Below, one piece after another: positions 1-7,165 of a stretch of 12,413 nucleotides of DNA. Made by a program: the position numbers and the translations under genes. The first letter of the stretch is position 1; every line of letters begins with the position of its first letter. Below the pieces are notes generated by a model. That model was given only the letters and a program-made list of their open reading frames with translations, was not told where the DNA came from and did no database searches. This DNA is from Spirochaetaceae bacterium (GTDB lineage Bacteria > Spirochaetota > Spirochaetia > DSM-2461): positions 1 through 12,413 of the forward strand of contig JAEINM010000073.1 of the NCBI GenBank assembly GCA_016342385.1, written 5' to 3'.

Positions 1-1788
1 TTTTTCGTCGTGGAGCCGTAGATTTTCCGATAGGAGTTCCTTTTCCATTAATAACTCATCCGCATAGAGAGCTGCTTTTAATCCCAGATATCTGACAATA
101 AGGATATAACCTTTATCAAAATTATCTGTCTTCTGGTGGAGTTTGCCCGATTCAGTAAATATGGGTAGTTCATCATCGCCAGATCTGTAGCTCAGTATCC
201 CATTCTGATCTTCTATGAGCATATGATGATCAAAAGGTGCGGAACTCTCAACATTTCTAGCAGGGAACGCGATGGTTCGGCCGCTACTTCGCATAATAAT
301 AATTTTTGTCATTACCGGTGAAGCGGGAATGACAATCCTGTATTCCAACCCTTTCCCCAGAACACTGTTGAGCTCAATTTCCCCTTTAAGCTTATTCTGT
401 ATATTGTGAACAACAAGATCGAGGCCGACACCTCTTCCCGAAAGACTGTCGGGATTTTCAACTGTGGAAAATCCCGGTCTTGAAAGGATACTCAGCAGAT
501 CTATATCATCCCTGTTTACTGAATACCCTCTTTTGACCGCTTCTTCAAATAATTTATCTCGATTAACACCACGTCCATCATCACTTACGGTTAAAACAAT
601 CTGTTCATCCTCTCTGGAAGTATGGATTTCAATAATTCCCGACTCACTTTTCCCCAGTGACCGTCGCTCATCTATTGTCTCCAAACCATGATATACGGCA
701 TTTCTGATAATATGCTGAAGTGTTTCAGCAAGAACATCAAAGACAGACCGGTCAATAGTGCATTGTTCTCCTGTGATCTTTAATTCTGCCGATTTCCCTG
801 TTTTCCGGCACAATTCCCGGACAAATCGGGGAAATCCTTTAAACAGGCTGTTCATGGGAACCAGAGTCACATTTAAGAGAACTTTCTCCATCCCTTTTGC
901 AAGAGAGTGAAGTTCATCCATTTTTGTCCTGTAGGAGGAAAAGCGGCCTGTGGAAATTTTTAACTGATCAATATATCCAGCCAGTTCATCTATACGGCGC
1001 TGCTCGACTCTAATCCATGTACCTGTAGGCATCTGATCTGTCTCTTCAAAATTCAATGTGATGACATCATCATCTTCTCTTTCCAGATAGGATGAATAAT
1101 CGAGACGGATTAAATCTACACGAATTACCGAATCCACATTCACAGCCCTATAAATATCTTTCTCTTCAAGATCAGTCGTAATATACGCTGTGAATCGTGT
1201 AAAATCAGCCTCTCTGTCTTTCATTGAGGGCGTTGTGGATATAACATTGACTTCCAGTTCCAGGTTATTCATAAGAAGATACGCTCTGGCATAAAGCATT
1301 TGGGGGAATTCATCAATGTGACATATGATACGGTAGAATCTCTCTCCCCGAAAAGAGGCCTCTTTTAAAAGTTCTTTCTGAAAAGCTGTAAACAAATCTC
1401 TTTTTACAGCCGGTTTTTCCTTTTGAATATATTGATCTGACTGGGGAAAATCCAGAATGACGGGATTCCGGAACTCATTGAGTCTGTCCAGTTCTTTTCC
1501 CATATGCCTGACGGCTTTAAAAATTGTGTCTATTCTGATTTTATCGGAAACCGCTCCTTTTCTAAATCCATCAAATAGAGATTCCAGTTTATGTGCTGTT
1601 GTTTCAAGAATACTGAGTTCCAGAAACGCCGCACCAGATTTCAGTGAGTGCATATAACGGAAAATACGGTTTATGAGCTCACTGTTGTAAATATCTTCTC
1701 TCCAGAGTTCCAGATCTTTATTCAGATTCGTCATTATCTCTTCAGCATTCTGAAGGAACTCATCAATATGGGCCAGAGCGCTATCCAT
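1..1788 (-). CDS. CheA-like hybrid-domain histidine kinase (3' end cut by window edge)
   Basis: The frame runs open from an ATG at 1788 to the window edge, giving 596 visible residues; only the extreme C-terminus is missing. Domains in order are: an Hpt (P1) domain with phospho-acceptor His47 in HSLKSGAAF; a P2-like ferredoxin-fold segment at about 150-230; a short P3 dimerisation segment at about 258-310; and a HATPase domain with N-box ETLQHIIRNAVYHGLE (355-370), G1 box DDGRG (403-407), F-box PGFST (438-442) and G2 box SGRGVGLDLV (450-459). A CheW-like P5 region follows from about 490. By family it should autophosphorylate on His47 and pass phosphate to a response regulator. Two oddities are the tyrosine where CheA has Asp (DHG to YHG) in the N-box, and a P3 about a dozen residues shorter than in E. 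coli CheA. No cheY or cheW is in view. The start overlaps the J-protein stop by 8 bases, and GAGG lies 4 bases upstream. A second, non-canonical CheA is my inference. Confidence 0.9.
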   Translation of the reverse strand, partial: MDSALAHIDEFLQNAEEIMTNLNKDLELWREDIYNSELINRIFRYMHSLKSGAAFLELSILETTAHKLESLFDGFRKGAVSDKIRIDTIFKAVRHMGKELDRLNEFRNPVILDFPQSDQYIQKEKPAVKRDLFTAFQKELLKEASFRGERFYRIICHIDEFPQMLYARAYLLMNNLELEVNVISTTPSMKDREADFTRFTAYITTDLEEKDIYRAVNVDSVIRVDLIRLDYSSYLEREDDDVITLNFEETDQMPTGTWIRVEQRRIDELAGYIDQLKISTGRFSSYRTKMDELHSLAKGMEKVLLNVTLVPMNSLFKGFPRFVRELCRKTGKSAELKITGEQCTIDRSVFDVLAETLQHIIRNAVYHGLETIDERRSLGKSESGIIEIHTSREDEQIVLTVSDDGRGVNRDKLFEEAVKRGYSVNRDDIDLLSILSRPGFSTVENPDSLSGRGVGLDLVVHNIQNKLKGEIELNSVLGKGLEYRIVIPASPVMTKIIIMRSSGRTIAFPARNVESSAPFDHHMLIEDQNGILSYRSGDDELPIFTESGKLHQKTDNFDKGYILIVRYLGLKAALYADELLMEKELLSENLRLHDEK

Positions 1789-2659
1789 AGGTCCTCTTAT
1801 ACAGACTATCAGCCTTTTGACGTATTAAAGAGTCTTTGTCTTTAAGCGCCATATTCAAAATGTCTGTGTACTGATTTTTTCTACCTATTAATTCCAGGGT
1901 GTTGATCACGGCCCTGCGGATTTTCACTGAATCGGAACACATCAAAGAACCCATTTCAGGACCCGCCTGCAGGATTTTCAGTTCACCGATAGCTTCGAGA
2001 GAAGCAATGACAACCTTTTCAGAACCTTTATTTAGGGCCTCTTTCAGAAAGGGATAAGCTGATTTTCTTTTCAGAGAAATCAGAGTGTGAATCGCCTGTA
2101 TTTTCTTCCTGTCTGAATTATCTCCACTGATAATTTCACCGGCGGCAAAAACTCTGCGGGAAGGAGAGTTAGTCTCTTCTCTTTGAGCTTTCTCCCTCAC
2201 TTCTCTACGATTTCTTTCTCTCTCCCTTTTGAATTGTTCCTTCCTGGATTTTTCTGCAAAGGCGGTTTTCCTTTGGGAGGCTTTCCTCTCCATTTTTCTA
2301 CGCCCTATCTCTTCAGCTCTCTTTTCTTCTGCTTCCCTTTTAGCCTTATCCCGGACAGAACGCTTATTTGCCTCTCTAGGGGTTTTCTCCTCAGGAGACT
2401 TTTTAAAGGCCTCATAGTGCTGAGTCTTATCGGTTTCTCTCGCAGAACTATCAGGGTAAGCCTCATAGGCAAGAGATTGAAAAGACTGATGTTCCAGTAA
2501 AAGAGCATAGGCCTCATGAAGCCTGGTAAACTGCCTTTCATCTCCGCCATTTCTATCGGGATGATATTTTTTGGCTTTCCGTCTATAGGCCATTTTCAGA
2601 TCATTCAGGCAGGCATTTGTAGGCAAGCCGAGAATCTGAAAGCAATCAGGAACTGTCAT
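1781..2659 (-). CDS. J-domain protein with basic coiled-coil linker and HEAT-like C-terminus
   Basis: This is a 292-residue protein. Residues 5-60 form a J domain with the diagnostic HPD tripeptide at 33-35, preceded by the basic helix II (AYRRKAKKY). J domains stimulate the ATPase of a partner Hsp70. No Gly/Phe region, zinc-binding CXXCXGXG repeats or DnaJ C-terminal substrate domains are present, so it is a class C (type III) J-protein rather than DnaJ. Residues about 75-165 are a very Lys/Arg/Glu-rich, probably helical linker. Residues about 180-290 contain helix pairs resembling HEAT/armadillo-type repeats (for example around 185-225 and 243-275), which usually bind protein partners. Its ATG overlaps the hsp70 stop as ATGA, with AAGGA 8 bases upstream, and its own stop overlaps the kinase start. 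The Hsp70 encoded just upstream is therefore the likely partner. The client is unknown; the HEAT-like region is the obvious candidate for choosing it. Confidence 0.88.
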   Translation of the reverse strand: MTVPDCFQILGLPTNACLNDLKMAYRRKAKKYHPDRNGGDERQFTRLHEAYALLLEHQSFQSLAYEAYPDSSARETDKTQHYEAFKKSPEEKTPREANKRSVRDKAKREAEEKRAEEIGRRKMERKASQRKTAFAEKSRKEQFKRERERNRREVREKAQREETNSPSRRVFAAGEIISGDNSDRKKIQAIHTLISLKRKSAYPFLKEALNKGSEKVVIASLEAIGELKILQAGPEMGSLMCSDSVKIRRAVINTLELIGRKNQYTDILNMALKDKDSLIRQKADSLYKRTYG

Positions 2660-4350
2660 ACAGCTTGTCCTTCTGCATCAAGAAGAGCATTTAATTCGGC
2701 GACAATTGATTCAAGAGACATTTTTGACTCCCACAAATCATCATAATTTTTCTCATAAAGGGAGTTTTTAGCACCGGAGAGGACTTCGCGAATTTCAAAC
2801 TGGAAATCATGATCATAAGAAAGTGGTAATAAACAATTCAGACCATTCACACGGTTTATCAGTGAATTGACCCTCTTTTCAAGAATGAACTTCTCCTCTT
2901 CTTCATTTCTGCTCCCACTGTCTCGGACAGATGAGGTAAATATGATATTCTGTCTTATACCCGTATCAAGATCTTTTGCTTTGACATGGAGAAGGCCGTC
3001 ATTGTCCACTTTAAATGCCACTCTTATCCTGGGATCACCTTTTCGTCCTTGTCGGATTCCCGAAAGCAGAAACCTCCCATAGGGAGAATTATAAGAAGCC
3101 CTGGAATTTTCCCCTTCCAGTATTTTTATTTCTACAGATCTCTGATTATCAGCCACAGTGGTGAATGTCTTAAACTCTATTGAAGGAAGTAATGAGTTTT
3201 TTTTGATAATGGGAATAAATGTCCCGTCATCGATTTCCACACCCAGACTATGAGACGTTACATCCTGTATTTCTATTGACTTCTGCCCATTAGAAATGAG
3301 ATATCCCTGATAGGCGGCACCGAGAGCTACTGATTCTTCGGGATTCACCTGCTTTTCAAAGGAAAAACCGAAACGTCTACTCAGGGTTTCTTTAATAAGA
3401 GGAATCCTGCTGGATCCGCCCGATAAAACCAGATTATCGACCGACGTGTTTTTCAGATTTGAATCTTTCAGAGTTTTTTCCAGAAGTCTCATCGTTCTTT
3501 CTACCAGAGGGTTGATCATCCCGTTAAATTGTTCACGTGTAATAGTATAGGAAAGATGAACAGGATGACAGCCTGTAGAGATAAAGGGGATAGAAATCTG
3601 AGCACTTTCCCTTGTTGAAAGTTCTATTTTGGCCTGTTCAACACGATTTCTCAGGTGTTGAACAAGAATTTTGTCTTCATTGATATCTATTCCTGTTTGA
3701 GATGTGAAAAAATCCACAACCCTCTTATACAGGAGTTCATCAAAATCGATTCCGCCTATGGATGATTCCCCATTGGTTGCCATGACAATAAAGCGGTTTC
3801 CCTCTTTTCTCAAAAGGGAAACATCAAAGGTTCCCCCCCCAAGATCATAGACTACTAGTGTTCGGTCTTCATTTTTTCGATCGCCATAGATCAAAGCAGA
3901 CGCAGTCGGTTCATTAATAATTTTTCTTACATGCAGCCCCGCCAGACGACCGGCTTCGATAGTATGCTTTCTCTGCCTCTCATTAAAATAGGCCGGTACG
4001 GTAATCACTGCTTCAGTAATAGATTCTCCGAGAAATTGCTCACTATCTTTTTTTATACTTTTTAAGATATATGATGAAATCTCCTGAGGACTGTAACCTT
4101 TCCCATTAATCTCAAAAATATGGTCTGTACCCATATACCTTTTGGCATTTAGAACAGTGGAATCTCCATTAATCAAAGCCTGATTTTTTGCAGATTCACC
4201 GACTAGGATCCCTCCATTTTTATCTACAGAGACTGCAGAAGGGGTAATCCGGCTTCCTCTGCTGTTGGGTATGAGTATAACTTCTTTTCTATGGAAAAAA
4301 GCAGCCGAGGTATTAGTCGTACCAAGATCAATGCCTATAATATGCTTCAA
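2656..4350 (-). CDS. Short Hsp70 chaperone, HscC-like (not housekeeping DnaK)
   Basis: This is a 564-residue Hsp70. The nucleotide-binding domain is complete: phosphate-1 loop IGIDLGTTNT (5-14) with Asp8, Lys70 in AKRYMG, Glu147 in NEPTA, phosphate-2 motif DLGGGTFD (169-176) and adenosine motif LSGGSSRIPL (309-318), so ATPase activity is expected. A beta-type substrate-binding domain follows (about 365-475). A short helical lid of about 85 residues ends without the DnaK EEVD-type tail. The motif spacing is about 24 residues shorter between Lys70 and Glu147 than in E. coli DnaK. Both this and the length recall E. coli HscC (about 556 residues), which works with its own J-proteins. The start is TTG at 4350, with AAAGGG 8 bases upstream and no in-frame ATG that fits better. 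The gene is 4 bases downstream of the SwrB-like gene and overlaps the J-protein gene by 4 bases. Clients are unknown. Confidence 0.93.
   Translation of the reverse strand: MKHIIGIDLGTTNTSAAFFHRKEVILIPNSRGSRITPSAVSVDKNGGILVGESAKNQALINGDSTVLNAKRYMGTDHIFEINGKGYSPQEISSYILKSIKKDSEQFLGESITEAVITVPAYFNERQRKHTIEAGRLAGLHVRKIINEPTASALIYGDRKNEDRTLVVYDLGGGTFDVSLLRKEGNRFIVMATNGESSIGGIDFDELLYKRVVDFFTSQTGIDINEDKILVQHLRNRVEQAKIELSTRESAQISIPFISTGCHPVHLSYTITREQFNGMINPLVERTMRLLEKTLKDSNLKNTSVDNLVLSGGSSRIPLIKETLSRRFGFSFEKQVNPEESVALGAAYQGYLISNGQKSIEIQDVTSHSLGVEIDDGTFIPIIKKNSLLPSIEFKTFTTVADNQRSVEIKILEGENSRASYNSPYGRFLLSGIRQGRKGDPRIRVAFKVDNDGLLHVKAKDLDTGIRQNIIFTSSVRDSGSRNEEEEKFILEKRVNSLINRVNGLNCLLPLSYDHDFQFEIREVLSGAKNSLYEKNYDDLWESKMSLESIVAELNALLDAEGQAV
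3833..3840 (-). repeat. G8 homopolymer inside the Hsp70 ATPase motif
   Basis: Eight consecutive G residues on the coding strand encode the three glycines of the phosphate-2 loop (171-173). A change of one base in the run would truncate the chaperone. The glycines themselves are universal in Hsp70; only the codon choice makes the run long. Confidence 0.9.
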
Positions 4351-4354
4351 TAAA

Positions 4355-4849
4355 TCAGCCCTTTCTGGAATTTAAAGTAATGATTAGTTCAACCTCTCCA
4401 ATTGATGCCCCGGTTTTTGATGCTATAACTTCAGCGGAAAATCCTTTATAGAACAATTCCAGTATTCTATTTTTCTCACTTAAATTTTCGTCACTTTCGC
4501 CTTTATCCTTCACCAATTCATTTTCTGGAAGAATAAAATTCTTTTTTTTAGACAAATGAGAATAATTTAGTGGTTCGACCAGAGGGCGGCTCAACTCTTT
4601 GTTCAGCCGGATTATTGATTTATCTGAATCTTTTATGAGACTTGAGAGTGTTTTGATTCTGTCTTCGACCAAGAGAATATTTCTCTCGGTTGTCTGATTT
4701 AATTCAAGAATGAGACTATTGATTTCATCATCAACTCTGCTTAGAATTTTTTCAGAGTCAAGAATCTGAGAAATTTTTCTATTTAATAAAAAATATACTG
4801 AATAAATGGCAAGCAGACATATTCCTGTAACGGTGAAGGCTAAAGTCAT
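4355..4849 (-). CDS. SwrB-like single-pass membrane protein with C-terminal HTH-like motif
   Basis: This is a 164-residue protein. Residues 2-22 are one hydrophobic membrane segment (FTVTGICLLAIYSVYFLL), followed by RK, so the bulk should lie in the cytoplasm. Residues about 27-90 look like a coiled coil, 90-125 a polar linker, and 126-160 a helix-turn-helix-like module (RILELFYKGFSAEVIASKTG continuing to about 160). The same layout, near the same length, is known from Bacillus SwrB (YlxL; DUF6115-type), which is encoded just after sigD and helps activate the flagellar basal body for secretion. Here the gene lies three positions after the sigma factor in the same operon. I infer a comparable role in flagellar assembly; the similarity is one of layout and motif, and homology is not proven. 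Its ATG is 3 bases after the upstream stop, with AGG 7 bases before it. Confidence 0.72.
   Translation of the reverse strand: MTLAFTVTGICLLAIYSVYFLLNRKISQILDSEKILSRVDDEINSLILELNQTTERNILLVEDRIKTLSSLIKDSDKSIIRLNKELSRPLVEPLNYSHLSKKKNFILPENELVKDKGESDENLSEKNRILELFYKGFSAEVIASKTGASIGEVELIITLNSRKG
4359..4364 (-). promoter_or_regulatory. Ribosome binding site for the TTG start of the Hsp70 gene
   Basis: AAAGGG is in the last codons of the SwrB-like gene, 8 bases before the TTG at 4350. The Hsp70 N-terminus (KHIIGIDLGTT) starts at the family-typical point directly after it, which fixes the start. Confidence 0.7.
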
Positions 4850-4852
4850 GAG

Positions 4853-5182
4853 CTAACCTGATATATCAATATGAGAACCGATTTGTGGATCGTGAAAAAT
4901 CTTTTTTTTGGCAGCTTCAAGCCTTTCATTTTCATCTTCATCCTCTTTCCCCGAACTGCTCTCTCTATTATGCTCATGTTTTTCTTCATCTTTTAATTTT
5001 TGGGTTTCTCGATCCTCTTCCGTTCTGCCCACTGAATGATCCTGTCGGATCTCTTCCTCTTTAATCTGCCTGGCACCGGCAGCCTGTTGAGAAGCAACGG
5101 CTTCTTTGAGATGATTTTGCTCTTTACCCACTTGATTGAGTCTGACAAACAATGTCTGCAGATCCAGTGGTGTAATAGACAT
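4853..5182 (-). CDS. Small, highly charged, probably disordered protein of the flagellar operon
   Basis: I do not recognise the family of this 109-residue protein. Residues 1-25 (SITPLDLQTLFVRLNQVGKE) could form an amphipathic helix. Residues about 30-88 are almost entirely Glu, Asp, Lys, Arg, Gln, Ser and His, and are likely disordered. The C-terminal 20 residues become ordered-looking again and end in DPQIGSHIDISG. No membrane segment, signal peptide or cysteine is present. A hydrophobic tip at each end joined by a charged spacer suggests a tether or adaptor between two partners, which is inference. It is flanked by fapA (2 bases upstream) and the SwrB-like gene (3 bases downstream). An optimal GGAGG site overlaps the end of fapA and confirms the start. 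A FlgM-type anti-sigma factor was considered, but I see no convincing resemblance. Confidence 0.8.
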   Translation of the reverse strand: MSITPLDLQTLFVRLNQVGKEQNHLKEAVASQQAAGARQIKEEEIRQDHSVGRTEEDRETQKLKDEEKHEHNRESSSGKEDEDENERLEAAKKKIFHDPQIGSHIDISG

Positions 5183-5184
5183 TA

Positions 5185-7152
5185 TTACCTCCGGGAAATG
5201 TCTTCTTCAATCTCCTCATAGGAGGTTGTAGTTATAAAACCATTTTCCACAACAAATGTTACAGAACTGTCATAGGCATTAGTTATATCCAATGCGGCAT
5301 CTTTTATAAATAACTTCACCCCGGGATGAACTGTTTTAGATGCACAGATTTTTCCCGAAACTTTTAAAGATTCCAGATAGTCCAGTCTTCTTTCAATCTC
5401 GGCCACACAGTTGTTTTTCTCAATAGTAAATTTGTTCAGCATCTTCTTCTGATTCATGAGAGACTTGACTTTTTGAGAGGGGAATTTATCTTTCATAATT
5501 TTTTTCTGCTTTAGCAAACCCTGAATATTCCTGCTTAAATCATCAAGTTTACTCTCAATATCCCGCTGTTTTGCTTCGTATTCCTCAATTTCCTCTTTGG
5601 TTTTGGGGTCATAGCCGACTTCAATGATGGTCTCTGCTCCATGAGGGGATCCCAGAACCGCGGCGTTCACCTCTTCTGCAGCCCGGACATGGCCACCGAC
5701 AATCTTTGCTCTTTTTCCCTGACAGAGAATCTTTGCATTAGCATCTACAATGGAATTGACGATTCCGTCACTGACAATGACATTATTACCAGATTCGACT
5801 GTTGCATTGGTAATAAATGAGGCCCAAACACTTTTCTGAGCTTTAATCAGACCGGAATCATCTCCTTCTCCACCGTTGATTCCCTGTTTAACAACAATAT
5901 CAGCACCGGAGGTTAAGGCTGATTTACCGACAAAACCTAAAACTTCAATTGTTCCCTGAGCTGTAACGGAAAATCCATCTTCAACATTACCCTTAATGAC
6001 AACAGTACCAAGACCATTGATATTTCCAGTAGAGGTGTTGACATCTCCTGGTATAACCATAACGGTTTCTACACTGATTTTCCCCTTGGTAAGCATAACC
6101 TGGCCACTGTCCTCAGCAACAGCGATTTCGCCATTTTGGGCAATTGTAACATTTTTACCCAATCCTATCTGAATGTCTTTTCCATCTCGGGCCTTTATGG
6201 GAGTGCCATAGATATTCTTACCATTTTTTCCCAGTTCAGGGGCAATTTTTTGGGCAAGGGGCTGACCCTTTATGACATTCTGTATAATATTCAGTTCTTT
6301 GAAATCAACTTTACCATCATCTTTTATCTTCAGCTTGATCTGATTGGGATCGGTATTAAATAGATATTTGATATAGCCGTCTTTACCATTCACAGGTGCG
6401 ATTCCTTCGGCTACGAGATAACTTCTCCGGTATGTGGGACTTTCTTCAAATTCAGTGAGTTTCTCTTCATTGATACCGCTGATAATTCTATTATTCTTCA
6501 AAAACCCTTTTATATCATCTCCCGTAAGATTTGCTCCTCCTGGCCCCGGTTCCGAGACGTATATGGAAGCCGACATTTCATCTTCTGAAACTTCAACAGT
6601 CATGAGGGGATCATTGATAGGATTGTAGGAAAATTCCCCAACTTTGACATATATATTATCGGAGAGTCTGAGTACTTCTTCTATCTTGGGAATATCATAT
6701 GATGTTAAAGCCCGATTGAAAATCTCAGCTTCGATTTCTTCTTTCGATACCGCTTCTCCTTTACCCAGAGGAGGTTTGACTTTCAGATAAGCACAACCGT
6801 CCCTATCAAGACGAAGAGAAAACGAACCTGATTCATCAATGGTTTCAATTTCGGGATTCAAATCGACATCGGAAAGATGATCTAGATCTTCGGAATCTGT
6901 CGAATCGTGTATAATGTTTTTTTCAGATTCATATACAATCAGCGTGCAGTTTTTATGGCCCATTCCGAAAACACCGCGTTTTCCTTTATCGAGAATCTCA
7001 TATTCCAGCCTGCGAATAGGCAGTCCCAGTTCAATAGATCCCTGAAAAAGGGCGTCTTCTATGTTTTTACCTGTAACATGAATCGATGTTTTCTGCTTAT
7101 CAATTTTAATCTGATTCAGCATGTACTGGCGTATCTGATCGTTAGATACCAT
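5185..7152 (-). CDS. fapA: FapA family (DUF342) protein with N-terminal Jag-N domain
   Basis: This is a 655-residue protein. Residues about 5-75 match the Jag-N pattern: VTGKNIEDALFQGSIELGLP, then LEYEILDKGKRGVFG. An acidic linker (80-105) follows. The FapA body starts near 110 and includes the glycine-rich turns PGPGG (202-206) and GKNGKNIYGTP (308-318). Residues about 325-510 form a long run of short beta strands with repeated valine/isoleucine-glycine spacing, typical of the DUF342 right-handed beta-helix (for example GDVNTSTGNINGLGTVVIKG). Residues about 520-595 are a coiled coil, and about 600-645 a final beta segment. No signal peptide or membrane helix is seen, so it should be cytoplasmic. 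FapA proteins are linked to flagellar assembly or polar positioning, but their molecular function is poorly known. It starts 13 bases after the sigma gene, with AGGGG 6 bases before the ATG. Confidence 0.9.
   Translation of the reverse strand: MVSNDQIRQYMLNQIKIDKQKTSIHVTGKNIEDALFQGSIELGLPIRRLEYEILDKGKRGVFGMGHKNCTLIVYESEKNIIHDSTDSEDLDHLSDVDLNPEIETIDESGSFSLRLDRDGCAYLKVKPPLGKGEAVSKEEIEAEIFNRALTSYDIPKIEEVLRLSDNIYVKVGEFSYNPINDPLMTVEVSEDEMSASIYVSEPGPGGANLTGDDIKGFLKNNRIISGINEEKLTEFEESPTYRRSYLVAEGIAPVNGKDGYIKYLFNTDPNQIKLKIKDDGKVDFKELNIIQNVIKGQPLAQKIAPELGKNGKNIYGTPIKARDGKDIQIGLGKNVTIAQNGEIAVAEDSGQVMLTKGKISVETVMVIPGDVNTSTGNINGLGTVVIKGNVEDGFSVTAQGTIEVLGFVGKSALTSGADIVVKQGINGGEGDDSGLIKAQKSVWASFITNATVESGNNVIVSDGIVNSIVDANAKILCQGKRAKIVGGHVRAAEEVNAAVLGSPHGAETIIEVGYDPKTKEEIEEYEAKQRDIESKLDDLSRNIQGLLKQKKIMKDKFPSQKVKSLMNQKKMLNKFTIEKNNCVAEIERRLDYLESLKVSGKICASKTVHPGVKLFIKDAALDITNAYDSSVTFVVENGFITTTSYEEIEEDISRR
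5188..5192 (-). promoter_or_regulatory. Strong ribosome binding site overlapping the end of fapA
   Basis: GGAGG forms the last sense codons of fapA, directly before its TAA, and lies 5 bases before the ATG at 5182. It is the best such site in the window, so the small charged protein may be made in quantity. Confidence 0.75.
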
Positions 7153-7165
7153 TATTAACCCCTGT

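Noticed and set aside
2427..2453. Sigma-28-like element in the J-protein gene: TGATAGTT, 11 bases, ACCGATAA on the minus strand.
   Set aside because: The -10 is close to GCCGATAA and the spacing fits, but the -35 matches only about half of TAAAGTTT. A single partial match inside a gene is expected by chance.
2183..2500. Plus-strand open frame opposite the J-protein linker, and other plus-strand open frames in the window.
   Set aside because: They mirror the charged or repetitive coding sequence on the minus strand, lack ribosome binding sites, and encode low-complexity Ser/Phe/Leu-rich products with no recognisable domain.
4902..4909. A8 run followed by G near the end of the small charged protein, a possible programmed frameshift site.
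   Set aside because: Both alternative frames meet a stop within about 60 bases and neither joins the next gene, so no useful product results. The run simply encodes Lys-Lys-Lys.
4853..5182. The small charged protein as the anti-sigma factor FlgM.
   Set aside because: Size and disorder fit, but I could not see the conserved C-terminal sigma-binding helices. The C-terminus instead ends in a short GSHIDISG-type tail.
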